The notes under the pieces were generated by a model. The model made no database searches. It was not told the origin of the DNA and saw only the letters and a list, made by a program, of their open reading frames with translations. A stretch of 23,781 bases of DNA from a virus. The stretch is taken from positions 1 through 23,781 of IMG/VR virus record IMGVR_UViG_3300007540_000109. One strand, given 5' to 3'. Position 1 is the first letter of the stretch; each line of letters begins with the position of its first letter. The position numbers and the translations under genes are program-made. This document shows positions 7,237 to 15,300 of the stretch, piece by piece.

Positions 7237-7977
7237 ATGGAATCAAAATTCAAACTACCTACTGAAACAGTAGAATTACCATCCAAAGGATTAATCTACC
7301 CAGAGGATCACCCACTAGCCAACGGTACTGTGGAGATGAAATACATGACCGCAAGAGAAGAAGATATACTTACCAATCAGAACTATATTAAGAAAGGTAC
7401 GGTTATTGATAAGCTATTACAATCTCTGATCACATCTGATATCAGCTACGATGATCTTTTGGTAGGAGACAAGAATGCAATTATGATTGCTGCCCGCATT
7501 TTATCTTACGGTAAAGATTACGATTTTAATCTAGGAAACGGCTTACAGTCTGTGGATCTATCCTTATTCGAAAACAAAGAAGTAGACGAATCTTTATATA
7601 CTAGAGGTCAGAACGAGTTTACATTCCAATTACCAACTACTGATAATGTAGTAACATTCAAACTTCTCACCCACGGTGATGAGAAAAAGATCGAACAAGA
7701 GGTAAAAGGTCTTCAAAAGATTAATAAAGATAACATCACAGAAGCTACTACTCGATTAAAGCACATGATCACTTCTATCAATGGATCCTCAGAAAAAAAG
7801 GATATCAGAGAGTTTGTTGATTATGGATTATTAGCAAAAGATGCTAGAGCTTTAAGAGAAGAGTATGTAAGAGTATCACCTGATATCGATCTAACGGTGA
7901 CTTATGAAGATGTAGACGGAGTAGACAGGGAGGCTGCTCTGCCGATCGGGATTAACTTTTTTTGGCCTGACGCTTGA
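7237..7977 (+). CDS. gp26-like baseplate/tail assembly chaperone, short form
   Basis: This 246-residue protein resembles the T4 gp26-type family: LPTETVELPSKGLIYPEDHPL (7-27) followed by GTVEMKYMTAREEDILTNQNYIKKGTV, typical of the conserved N-terminus. It lies exactly between the tail tube and the tape measure genes, the position where most tailed phages encode tail assembly chaperones (lambda gpG and gpGT). Near its 3' end the codons for Phe-Phe-Trp lie in a run of seven Ts (7957-7963), five codons before the stop. The +1 frame then continues as plausible protein for 96 more codons (see next entries). The short form would therefore be the G analogue. Start context AAGTAT-ATG is shared with nrdB. 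Family call moderate; chaperone role inferred from position and frame structure. Confidence 0.7.
   Translation: MESKFKLPTETVELPSKGLIYPEDHPLANGTVEMKYMTAREEDILTNQNYIKKGTVIDKLLQSLITSDISYDDLLVGDKNAIMIAARILSYGKDYDFNLGNGLQSVDLSLFENKEVDESLYTRGQNEFTFQLPTTDNVVTFKLLTHGDEKKIEQEVKGLQKINKDNITEATTRLKHMITSINGSSEKKDIREFVDYGLLAKDARALREEYVRVSPDIDLTVTYEDVDGVDREAALPIGINFFWPDA
7957..7963 (+). other. Candidate programmed frameshift site (T7 run)
   Basis: Zero-frame codons AAC TTT TTT TGG sit on seven consecutive Ts. A tRNA-Phe on the second TTT can re-pair perfectly after a +1 or a -2 shift, entering the frame read GGC CTG ACG CTT GAG. That frame is open from 7925 (after TAG at 7922-7924) to 8254. A homopolymer length error would produce the same picture: with six Ts the two reading frames would be fused. 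Confidence 0.55.
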
Positions 7978-8254
7978 GTATAGACAATTAATATTCAGAC
8001 AAATTCACGATATAGTTTTCTACGGTAGAGGAGGCTTTACCTGGGAAACTGTATACAATATGCCGCTTTGGTTAAGAAAGTTTACTTCCAAAACCATTGA
8101 ACAGCAGATCACAGAAGAATACGAAGCTCAACAGAAAGCTTCTAAAGCTGCATCCGGTATTCAAGAAGCTACTCCAGAAAATACAAAAAACGTTAACGTA
8201 CCAGAAGCGGTACGTAAAGCAAGTTATACAACTACTGTCTCTAAAAAACAGTAG
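7964..8254 (+). CDS. Frameshift extension of the gp26-like protein (GT-like tail assembly chaperone)
   Basis: In the +1 frame, codons after the T7 run encode 96 residues. The first part, EYRQLIFRQIHDIVFYGRGG then FTWETVYNMPLWLRKFTSK, looks like a conserved globular domain and includes 32 codons upstream of the first ATG (8060). Starting at that ATG would discard most of it, and no alternative ATG exists upstream in this frame. Its C-terminus (about 8110-8254) is polar, with Gln/Glu/Lys/Ala-rich character. Joined to the zero frame it would give a ~338-residue protein (339 if the slip is -2). In lambda, the extended form recruits the tape measure protein during tail assembly, and here the tape measure gene is next. 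A separate 64-residue protein from 8060 is the alternative. Confidence 0.6.
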   Translation, partial: GLTLEYRQLIFRQIHDIVFYGRGGFTWETVYNMPLWLRKFTSKTIEQQITEEYEAQQKASKAASGIQEATPENTKNVNVPEAVRKASYTTTVSKKQ

Positions 8255-8258
8255 GAAC

Positions 8259-8268
8259 CTATTTATTA
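8259..8268 (+). promoter_or_regulatory. Weak late-promoter-like element before the tape measure gene
   Basis: CTATTTATTA lies four bases after the stop codon at 8254, with the tape measure ATG at 8287. It differs from the CTATTTATA consensus at the final base. Position and spacing match the other elements. Confidence 0.4.
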
Positions 8269-8286
8269 CTATAGTATAACTGCAAT

Positions 8287-10668
8287 ATGGCTGAAGGCGA
8301 TAACAATAAAAAATTCGGTAATGTAGATCCAAGCGCAGCAGCAAAACAAGCTGCCGAAGCTGCTAATGCTTTAAATGAAGTAAATCTAGCATTATCTTCT
8401 CTTACATCAAAGTACGCTGCAAATATTAAAGGTACTCGAGATATAGTTAAATCTACAGAAAGTAGCTTCACAAATATAGCAAAAGAACTTACTAAAACTA
8501 CAGAACAGCAACGTAATCAGCAAAAAATTCAATCCGAAGTCAAAAATCTCAATCAGCAATTACTGAGAATTGATGTAGAGCGAGCGATCTTAATGGAAAA
8601 AGTTAAGAATGCTTCTGGTGCCTATAAAGACGATATTATTGTTGCTTTAGAAGGTTTAATAGCCACAGAAGAAACTATCAAATCATCTGCCACCGGCATG
8701 GAAGAAATCGCCGATCAAGCTCAAAGGATAGTCGACGCAGGCCAAGGGTTTGAGAAAATGGCGAAGATTCTGGGGAGTATACCGTTGATAGGAAACCAAA
8801 TAGCTCCAGCATTTGAAAGAGCCGCAGGTGCAGCAAGAAAAGCAACAGAAGATGGTGCTAGTCCTTTCCAAGCTAAAATGGCAGGTACTCTCGCTCTATC
8901 TAAGCAAATCGCTCTTACCATCGGTACTGCTATCGTTGGAGCATTAATCGCTGGTAGTAAAAGAGCAGGTGATTTAAACAAACAATTAGGACTAGGGATA
9001 GATTCAGCAAGAGGTGTTGCTGAAAGATTTGAACAATTTGCTACTGCTAGTGAAGATTCTAGAATAACCACAGAGAAACTTATTGCCGCTAACGGACAGC
9101 TCAACCAAGCATTAGGTACCACAGTTGAATTTAGCGGAGAAACATTAGAGAACTTTATACTTACTACCGAGTACATGGGAGTATCTGTTGAAGCAGCTGC
9201 TAAATTAGAAACTTTAGCAAGAACAACAGGACAGAGCACTAAAGACTTTGCTGGTAATTTAGCAGAGAGCGTATCTCAAGCTGGTAAAAATAACAGTCTC
9301 TTTATTTCAACGGGTACAGCATTAGAGAAAGTAAAAAACTTATCAGCAACAACTCTACTAAATCTAAGAAGAAATCCTCAAGCAATCGGTGAAGCTATTG
9401 TAGCTACTGAGAAGTTAGGGATATCTTTTGACCAATTGCGCGGTATAGCAAGTTCTTTATTAGATTTCGAAGGCTCTATTCAGAAAGAATTAGAAGCTGA
9501 AGTATTAACCGGTAAAGAGCTTAATCTAGAAAGAGCTCGATCTGCAGCATTAAGAGGAGATGATTTAGCATTAGCTAAAGAATTAGCCAGCCAGGTAGGT
9601 ACCTTAGCAGAGTTTGAAGGAATGAACGTTATCCAGCGTGAATCCATGGCACAAGCCTTCGGGTTATCTTCTGATGCAATGTCTGAGATGCTATTAAAGC
9701 AAGAGCTCTTAAATAGTTTAGGAGAAGAAGCTAGAGACTTAACAGCAGAACAAGCCTCAGAAATTAGAAGAATGGTAGAGGACGGTGAAGCTGAATCAGA
9801 ACAAGCCGCTTTATTAAAGCTACAGCAGCAACAAGATATTGCTAAAAGATTCCAAGATGCTGTAGGTAAGTTAAAAAGCGCATTCGTAGATTTCTTTGAA
9901 GATTTTGAACCTACCTTTAATAAACTAGTTAACGCTATTACAGGTTTATCAGAAAGTAAGTTCCTTAAAACTATTATAGGATTCGCTACTAGCGGTGTAG
10001 GTATTGCTTCCTTAGCCGGGATGATGTTAGCAAGTAAACTTAGAGGGGCAACACCAATGACCCCAATGTTTGTATCGATGGCAGGAGCACCTGGCGCAGC
10101 TGGAGCTGGTATGATGGGCTTTGCACCAATGGGTGCAGGTGCAGGAGGTCGCTTCTACAACTCAGGAACAGTCACTGCAAAGAGCGGCCAAGTCTACGCA
10201 GCAAATTCGCCTCAAGGTAAAATGATCCAAAATATGAGCGGTCAGAAACCTGTCGGTAGAGGATTAACCGCCGGCGGAGCCGCAGGACTTGCCGGCATTG
10301 GTATGTTAGCAGGAGGTTTAATGCAGCAATCTGATAACGAAGGTATGCAAATGGCAGGAAGCGCTCTATCAGGAGCGGGTATGGGAGCAATGATGGGCTC
10401 AATGATATTCCCAGGAGTAGGTACAGCAATAGGCGCAGCAGTAGGCGGTTTAGGAAGCTTATTAATGGCTCATCATAAAAAACAAGAGGAAAGAGAAGCT
10501 AAAGCTGAAAAAGCACGCGAAGAAGCTAAAGCTAATGAAACAGACACTTACACTATGATGGAAGAGCACTTAAGGGCTTTAGCAGAAAAAGAATTAAAAC
10601 TAAACGTAGACGGTAACGAGATGGGTACTCAATTACAAATTTCGAAAAATGCATTAGGAAATAGTTAA
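8287..10668 (+). CDS. Tail tape measure protein
   Basis: This 793-residue protein shows the usual tape measure layout. There is a long helical, Ala/Gln/Lys-rich N-terminal part (1-200) with heptad-like coiled coil. A hydrophobic segment follows at about 210-225 (IALTIGTAIVGALIAG). A long helical middle (230-550) precedes a strongly hydrophobic Gly/Ala/Met-rich region (about 560-725), including FATSGVGIASLAGMML and GIGMLAGGLM. It ends in a charged helix (about 728-765) and a short tail. In this family the protein sets tail length and is ejected with DNA, and the hydrophobic parts may insert into membrane. It follows the putative chaperone pair, the canonical order. No lytic transglycosylase or peptidase motif was seen in it; a peptidase is instead on the large baseplate protein. 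Confidence 0.85.
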   Translation: MAEGDNNKKFGNVDPSAAAKQAAEAANALNEVNLALSSLTSKYAANIKGTRDIVKSTESSFTNIAKELTKTTEQQRNQQKIQSEVKNLNQQLLRIDVERAILMEKVKNASGAYKDDIIVALEGLIATEETIKSSATGMEEIADQAQRIVDAGQGFEKMAKILGSIPLIGNQIAPAFERAAGAARKATEDGASPFQAKMAGTLALSKQIALTIGTAIVGALIAGSKRAGDLNKQLGLGIDSARGVAERFEQFATASEDSRITTEKLIAANGQLNQALGTTVEFSGETLENFILTTEYMGVSVEAAAKLETLARTTGQSTKDFAGNLAESVSQAGKNNSLFISTGTALEKVKNLSATTLLNLRRNPQAIGEAIVATEKLGISFDQLRGIASSLLDFEGSIQKELEAEVLTGKELNLERARSAALRGDDLALAKELASQVGTLAEFEGMNVIQRESMAQAFGLSSDAMSEMLLKQELLNSLGEEARDLTAEQASEIRRMVEDGEAESEQAALLKLQQQQDIAKRFQDAVGKLKSAFVDFFEDFEPTFNKLVNAITGLSESKFLKTIIGFATSGVGIASLAGMMLASKLRGATPMTPMFVSMAGAPGAAGAGMMGFAPMGAGAGGRFYNSGTVTAKSGQVYAANSPQGKMIQNMSGQKPVGRGLTAGGAAGLAGIGMLAGGLMQQSDNEGMQMAGSALSGAGMGAMMGSMIFPGVGTAIGAAVGGLGSLLMAHHKKQEEREAKAEKAREEAKANETDTYTMMEEHLRALAEKELKLNVDGNEMGTQLQISKNALGNS

Positions 10669-10670
10669 TT

Positions 10671-12065
10671 ATGCCTTTAATAGATTTAAAAACAAAATTA
10701 AAAGATCTCAAGTTTAATACTAGAGCGCCTTATATCGTAAAAGATATAAACAATCCTCCTGTATACAACTCTCTAAGCAATCAAGCTACTAGGCGTCAAG
10801 ACGATGTACTACGTCTAACCAGGATGTTGACCGACGTACCAGGAGCTAAATTCGTTTCTAATCAAGTGCTACTACAAGCCTATAATAGTGCTAATTATAG
10901 AAAAGCAAGTGACAGTCTACTAGCTCAAGTAGCTGCTATATTAGGTAATACTATAGTAAGCACAGGTAGAGCAGCAGCAATAACTCTAGCTCAAGCAGGT
11001 ATTGAAGGCTCAGGAGCTAGACTAACCTTACCACAGCCATCTTCGTTTTATTACACTCAAGGAAACCCAGGATCAGCAGCAGCTATATTTGGTTCAGAAA
11101 TCGCTAATGAAAGAGGTACTCAGACATTATACTCTACTAGAAATTCAAAGTACGCTAGATTGCAGGAAAATCTTACTGACGGTGTAGATAATTACATAGA
11201 TGCTAGATTAGATCAATCTGCAATAAAACTACCTACCGAAGCTTCTATTAGCGCTAAAGCTAGAGAAAGTATTTCTGTTAAAGGCGAAGGTACATATCAC
11301 TTCGGAGGAACAAACAAATCAGATCAGATTAATCTCCTTGACGTAGGCGAAGGATTAGAAGAAGCTGACGACTTGTTTACAAAGATAGTTTTTGCTAAAT
11401 ACAACAAAAAAGGAGAATACTCAGGTACTAAAGTTTTTAGAGCATTTATAGGAAATATTTCCGATAACTTTACTGCTAAATGGAATGCTAACGAGTATGC
11501 AGGTAGAATGGAACAATTCTTCGTATATACAGGATTTACTAGAGCTTTAAGTTTCCCACTCCAGGTACCTATATTCTCATCTGCAGAACAGCCAATAGTT
11601 TATAATAAAGTAAATTCTCTGATATCACACACTGCACCTGAATATACAGGAGGTACTGGTATTCCAAGTGGTATTATTACTTACTTAGAAGTAGGAGATT
11701 ATTATAAAGGACCGGGAGTATTAAACTCAGTAGGAGTATCTATATCAAACGATGTACAATGGTCAGCAGGACCTGAGAAGTTTAACGGTAGGAGTTTAAT
11801 ATTACCACAAGTACTTTCTTTAAATATGAGCTTCACACCTATTCACGAGATTACTCCTCAAGCTATATTCGAAAACGACAATGAAATAATAGAATCTAAC
11901 TACAATAAGTTTAGATACATAGGTAACGGAGAAAAGTTAACAGAAGAAACTCAATCTAACCCAGAACGAGCTCGTGCAGAAGCATTAGCTGCAGAACAGG
12001 CAAGATTAGACGCTATAGATGCTGCGTTAGAAGAAGGTTTAAGAGATAGAACATCATTCTTATGA
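10671..12065 (+). CDS. Baseplate-tail tube junction protein (gp48/gp54-like)
   Basis: At 464 residues it is somewhat longer than T4 gp54 or gp48. The recognisable part is a tube-like domain at about 225-410, with FTKIVFAKYNKKGEY, RAFIGNISDNFTAKWN (247-262), YAGRMEQFFVYTGFTRALSF (266-285) and a final ILPQVLSLNMSFTPIHEI (367-384). This pattern (RAFI.. FTAKW..Y.GR.. F.YTGF.R.LSF) is what I associate with proteins joining baseplate and tube in T4-like phages. The N-terminal 220 residues contain helical and Ser/Ala-rich stretches without a recognised domain. The C-terminus (about 430-455) is an Ala/Glu/Arg helix. The gene starts two bases after the tape measure stop and overlaps the next gene by four bases (ATGA). 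Choice between gp48 and gp54 is open. Confidence 0.55.
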   Translation: MPLIDLKTKLKDLKFNTRAPYIVKDINNPPVYNSLSNQATRRQDDVLRLTRMLTDVPGAKFVSNQVLLQAYNSANYRKASDSLLAQVAAILGNTIVSTGRAAAITLAQAGIEGSGARLTLPQPSSFYYTQGNPGSAAAIFGSEIANERGTQTLYSTRNSKYARLQENLTDGVDNYIDARLDQSAIKLPTEASISAKARESISVKGEGTYHFGGTNKSDQINLLDVGEGLEEADDLFTKIVFAKYNKKGEYSGTKVFRAFIGNISDNFTAKWNANEYAGRMEQFFVYTGFTRALSFPLQVPIFSSAEQPIVYNKVNSLISHTAPEYTGGTGIPSGIITYLEVGDYYKGPGVLNSVGVSISNDVQWSAGPEKFNGRSLILPQVLSLNMSFTPIHEITPQAIFENDNEIIESNYNKFRYIGNGEKLTEETQSNPERARAEALAAEQARLDAIDAALEEGLRDRTSFL

Positions 12066-12361
12066 GCAGATATAGCACAATACCATTCCGTAGAGTAGAT
12101 GATAAGAGAGTAACAAGTACATCTATCTATCCAGAAGTTGCCGCTTCGGAAGAAGATTACTATATTATAGCTACTACTGGAGATAGGTTTGACATATTAT
12201 CTCAACAGTTTTACGGCTCTTCTGAATACTGGTGGGTATTAGCTTCTGCTAATCCTAATGTAAGAAGAGATACATTATTTATAACACCAGGTATTCAGTT
12301 AAGGATACCTCCTTACAGAACAGTAAAAGAAGCTTTTGAAAGCTTAAATAGGTCACGATGA
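12062..12361 (+). CDS. 53: LysM-type baseplate wedge protein (T4 gp53-like)
   Basis: This 99-residue protein consists mainly of a LysM-like module: YYIIATTGDRFDILSQQFYG (33-52), YWWVLASANPN (56-66), then ITPGIQLRIP (74-83). In T4, gp53 is a wedge component with a LysM-like fold that helps join wedges around the hub. The short N-terminal extension (1-30) is polar. It overlaps both neighbours by four bases (ATGA junctions at 12062 and 12358), so its translation is probably coupled to theirs. A P2 gpX-like tail protein is a related alternative with the same fold. Confidence 0.72.
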   Translation: MSRYSTIPFRRVDDKRVTSTSIYPEVAASEEDYYIIATTGDRFDILSQQFYGSSEYWWVLASANPNVRRDTLFITPGIQLRIPPYRTVKEAFESLNRSR

Positions 12362-15300
12362 GTTTAGGAGATTTTAAATTAGGAGAACCTATAAATCAAG
12401 GTGTTGCCGATAAAATTAAAGCCCTGCAGACAGTATTTGGAGATACAACAGACTCTAAAGATCGCCAGAGCTACATTAATCTACAACAAGCGGTACCTTG
12501 GATTCGAATGCAATCTGGCGTAACTATAACAGATGACGAGAAAGCTAAGCTATACGGAGTAAGTAAGGGTAACTTTCTAGCTAAACAGAATATTCTTTTC
12601 GGGTTAAATGCAAGAATAGACTCTCAAGACGGTAAAGGAAACTCTAACGTGCTTCAATCTTATTCCCCAAACGACGGAGTACTCCCAGGGTACGAAGTAA
12701 CTAGCGATTTCGGCATCAGACCAAGACCAGGTATTACTGGAATGACTATTCATTCTCATAATAGATTCGGGTCATTAAGGACTGCAGTTGTAAACTTCCA
12801 ATGTTGGTCTAAAGAACAGATCGACGCCATGGAGGTGTTGTATATGAGACCAGGGTATACAGTTCTATTAGAATGGGGACATAGTAAAAACTTAAAATTT
12901 AAACCTAGCGGCACCCCAGATGGCGTACAGGATATGGACCTAGGTATAGATTTCTATGACTCCAAGTACACATCTGCAATAACGTTACGTAACGCTATAC
13001 TTGAAAAAAGAAAAAGTAATCATTTTGGGTATGATGCAATCGTAGGTACTATTAAAAACTTTACTTGGAAGTTAAGAAAAGACGGCGGTTATGATTGTAG
13101 TACTTCTCTAGTAACTGCTGGAGATTTAATTGAATCGTACAAAGCAAACTTCTTTTTATCTCAAGGTAAAATTATAGACGACGTAATTAAAGAGCTTGAT
13201 GACTTAAAAAACCAGAACAACCCTACTGCAGTAGTTTTCCCTAATTTATTTAGAGATAATTATCAAGCTCAAGCACCACAGATCGGAGAAGCTTTAAGTA
13301 ATCTTATGCTAGGGTTCGCTCAACAATCAAACGCTGCGATTAAAGAGATCGCCGATTTTATCGACACAGCAGTCCCTGGCGGTTTTGATGATAAGTATAA
13401 AGGGAAATCTGATGATATCAAAGCACGAGTTGTACGAAGTTACTTCAAAAACGACGGAACAGATACCGGCGGTACGATCCCTTACGAATGGGCTCGTGTC
13501 AACTCAATAGACAAAAATAATTTCGCTCTTGTTCGAAAAGCTATTGCTGCAGTTTTAAGAGGAGTTTCAGTAGTAAATACTCAAGAGGTCGAACATACTT
13601 TCCAAGGATTATCATGGCGAGATAAATTATATAGCGTATTCAACGGTTATAGTCATGAATATTTTTACGGCGCCCAGCTTACAGAGTATTTCTTGCAGAC
13701 TAAATGGCCTGTGTTAGTTAACTTTTTCGCCGGAGGTCAGAATGGATTCGACGGATCAGGTACCCCTAACCTTGACTTTCCCGCCGGCGGAAGAGCAGCT
13801 TTTCAAATACCTTACGAGAATAGAGCTGAAGCTATTAAAACTTTCAACGAAGCGTTTAATCGAGGCGATGGATTTGGGTTTACGTACGATGAAGAAGAAG
13901 GAAAAAGTGAAGAAAGAAGTGCTATAATGCAACTATATGGAACCATTCTAAACTTAATACCACATATTTCAGCAGACATGCCTGACGGTCAAAAGTTTTT
14001 TGCCGATCAGACAAACATAGGCGATCCAGACGGTACCGGACTTACCGGCGACCTATCTGATCTAGAAACACAGAAATTAGCGCAAGATAGGGGACTACAA
14101 GGAACTTGGGAGGAAGTTAGGAAACTGACACATGTAAGAATTAGAAAAGGTCGTGAAGGTACTCTTACCTATCTCGAAGGCAGAAAAGCGAACCTACGCC
14201 ACAGTTCATTGAAGTATCCTGACATTCTAGTGCCTTCAATAGGGTCCACAATGGCAGAAGAAATCAAAGGAGTAACTCCTATTCTCTACACCGGACCTAA
14301 TAGTACAGTCACTAAAACTGATCTACAACAAGGACTTCAACGTGATGAAGCGCTCAAAGAAATAGGTTACGAAGGTTTAGAAACTCCCGACATCCCGGTA
14401 TACAATGTTTACAACCCTTTGGTTGAGTTAGCTGGAATCAACGATTCCAAAGAGAGTATTAAAGATTTATTCAGACCTAACTACGATCCTGACGACAGAG
14501 ATCATACTAGTCAAACAAGAGGTTTTGATGTAGATCCTTTCCCATCTGATTTATCTAATGTTAGATTTATGGTGATGAAGTGGACCGGGTTTGATTCTAC
14601 TAGGCTTCTTCAAGAAGCAACAGTTACCGGTGTTGATACAGAAACAGGAGCAACGTATACTTATCACGATCCTAATGACGACTATATCTCTAAATTACAT
14701 TACTACTTACGTACTAAAATAGAAAGTCCGTATATACAATCACACTTGTCCCGAGATTTCAGCGGAGCTACTTTTAGAAATGTATTTAGATATAGAAAGA
14801 TCACTAACCCAGATGAGATATCAAGCGATGTCCTCGGTGTTACCAGTGGTGCTAGTGCGATTAAAAGAGAGAGTACTAAAGCACTGATACTTAATCAGAT
14901 GACCGAGCTACTTGGAGGACGTTTTCAATCTGAAAAAGAACTGCTACTACGTAATTATGTATACATAAGACTAGGGGTCTTGTTAGAGATTATTAACAAA
15001 CACATCTTACGTAGCGATAGTGAATACTTTTTTACTTTCCAATCAACGTACGACAACGGAAAAGCTCCAGAGTATTTAACTTTTGATGATCATATATCAA
15101 CAGATCCTAGGGTATGTATACTTCCTCACACTCTATTAAAAGTATTAGACGATACATTAGTGCCGGAAGATAAAAAAGGTACTGATCCAAAAATATTAAA
15201 TATTGAAGTTAGTATTAGTTACGTATTAGAAACACTTAATAAGTACATAGGAGCGCAAGGACGAGTACCTATGCTTGACTTTATGCAGAGTTTATTAGAC

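Noticed and set aside
8060-8254. Stand-alone 64-residue gene starting at ATG 8060
   Set aside because: The same frame is open for 45 codons before this ATG, and the last 32 of these, after the T7 run, look like conserved protein. The ATG sits in the middle of the domain, so a frameshift extension explains the data better.
8721-9239. 172-codon open frame on the - strand
   Set aside because: It lies wholly inside the tape measure gene, whose Ala/Leu/Glu-rich codons readily leave the opposite strand open. The translation shows no recognisable domain and has no promoter or gene neighbours on that strand.
12276-12283. TATTTATA inside the gp53-like gene
   Set aside because: It lies in conserved coding sequence for the LFITPG region, not in a gap. 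Its flanks lack the preceding C and following ATAAA, so it is probably a chance match.
13742-13927. 61-codon + strand open frame inside the giant baseplate gene
   Set aside because: It is an alternate frame within an uninterrupted 1463-codon gene and encodes no recognisable protein.
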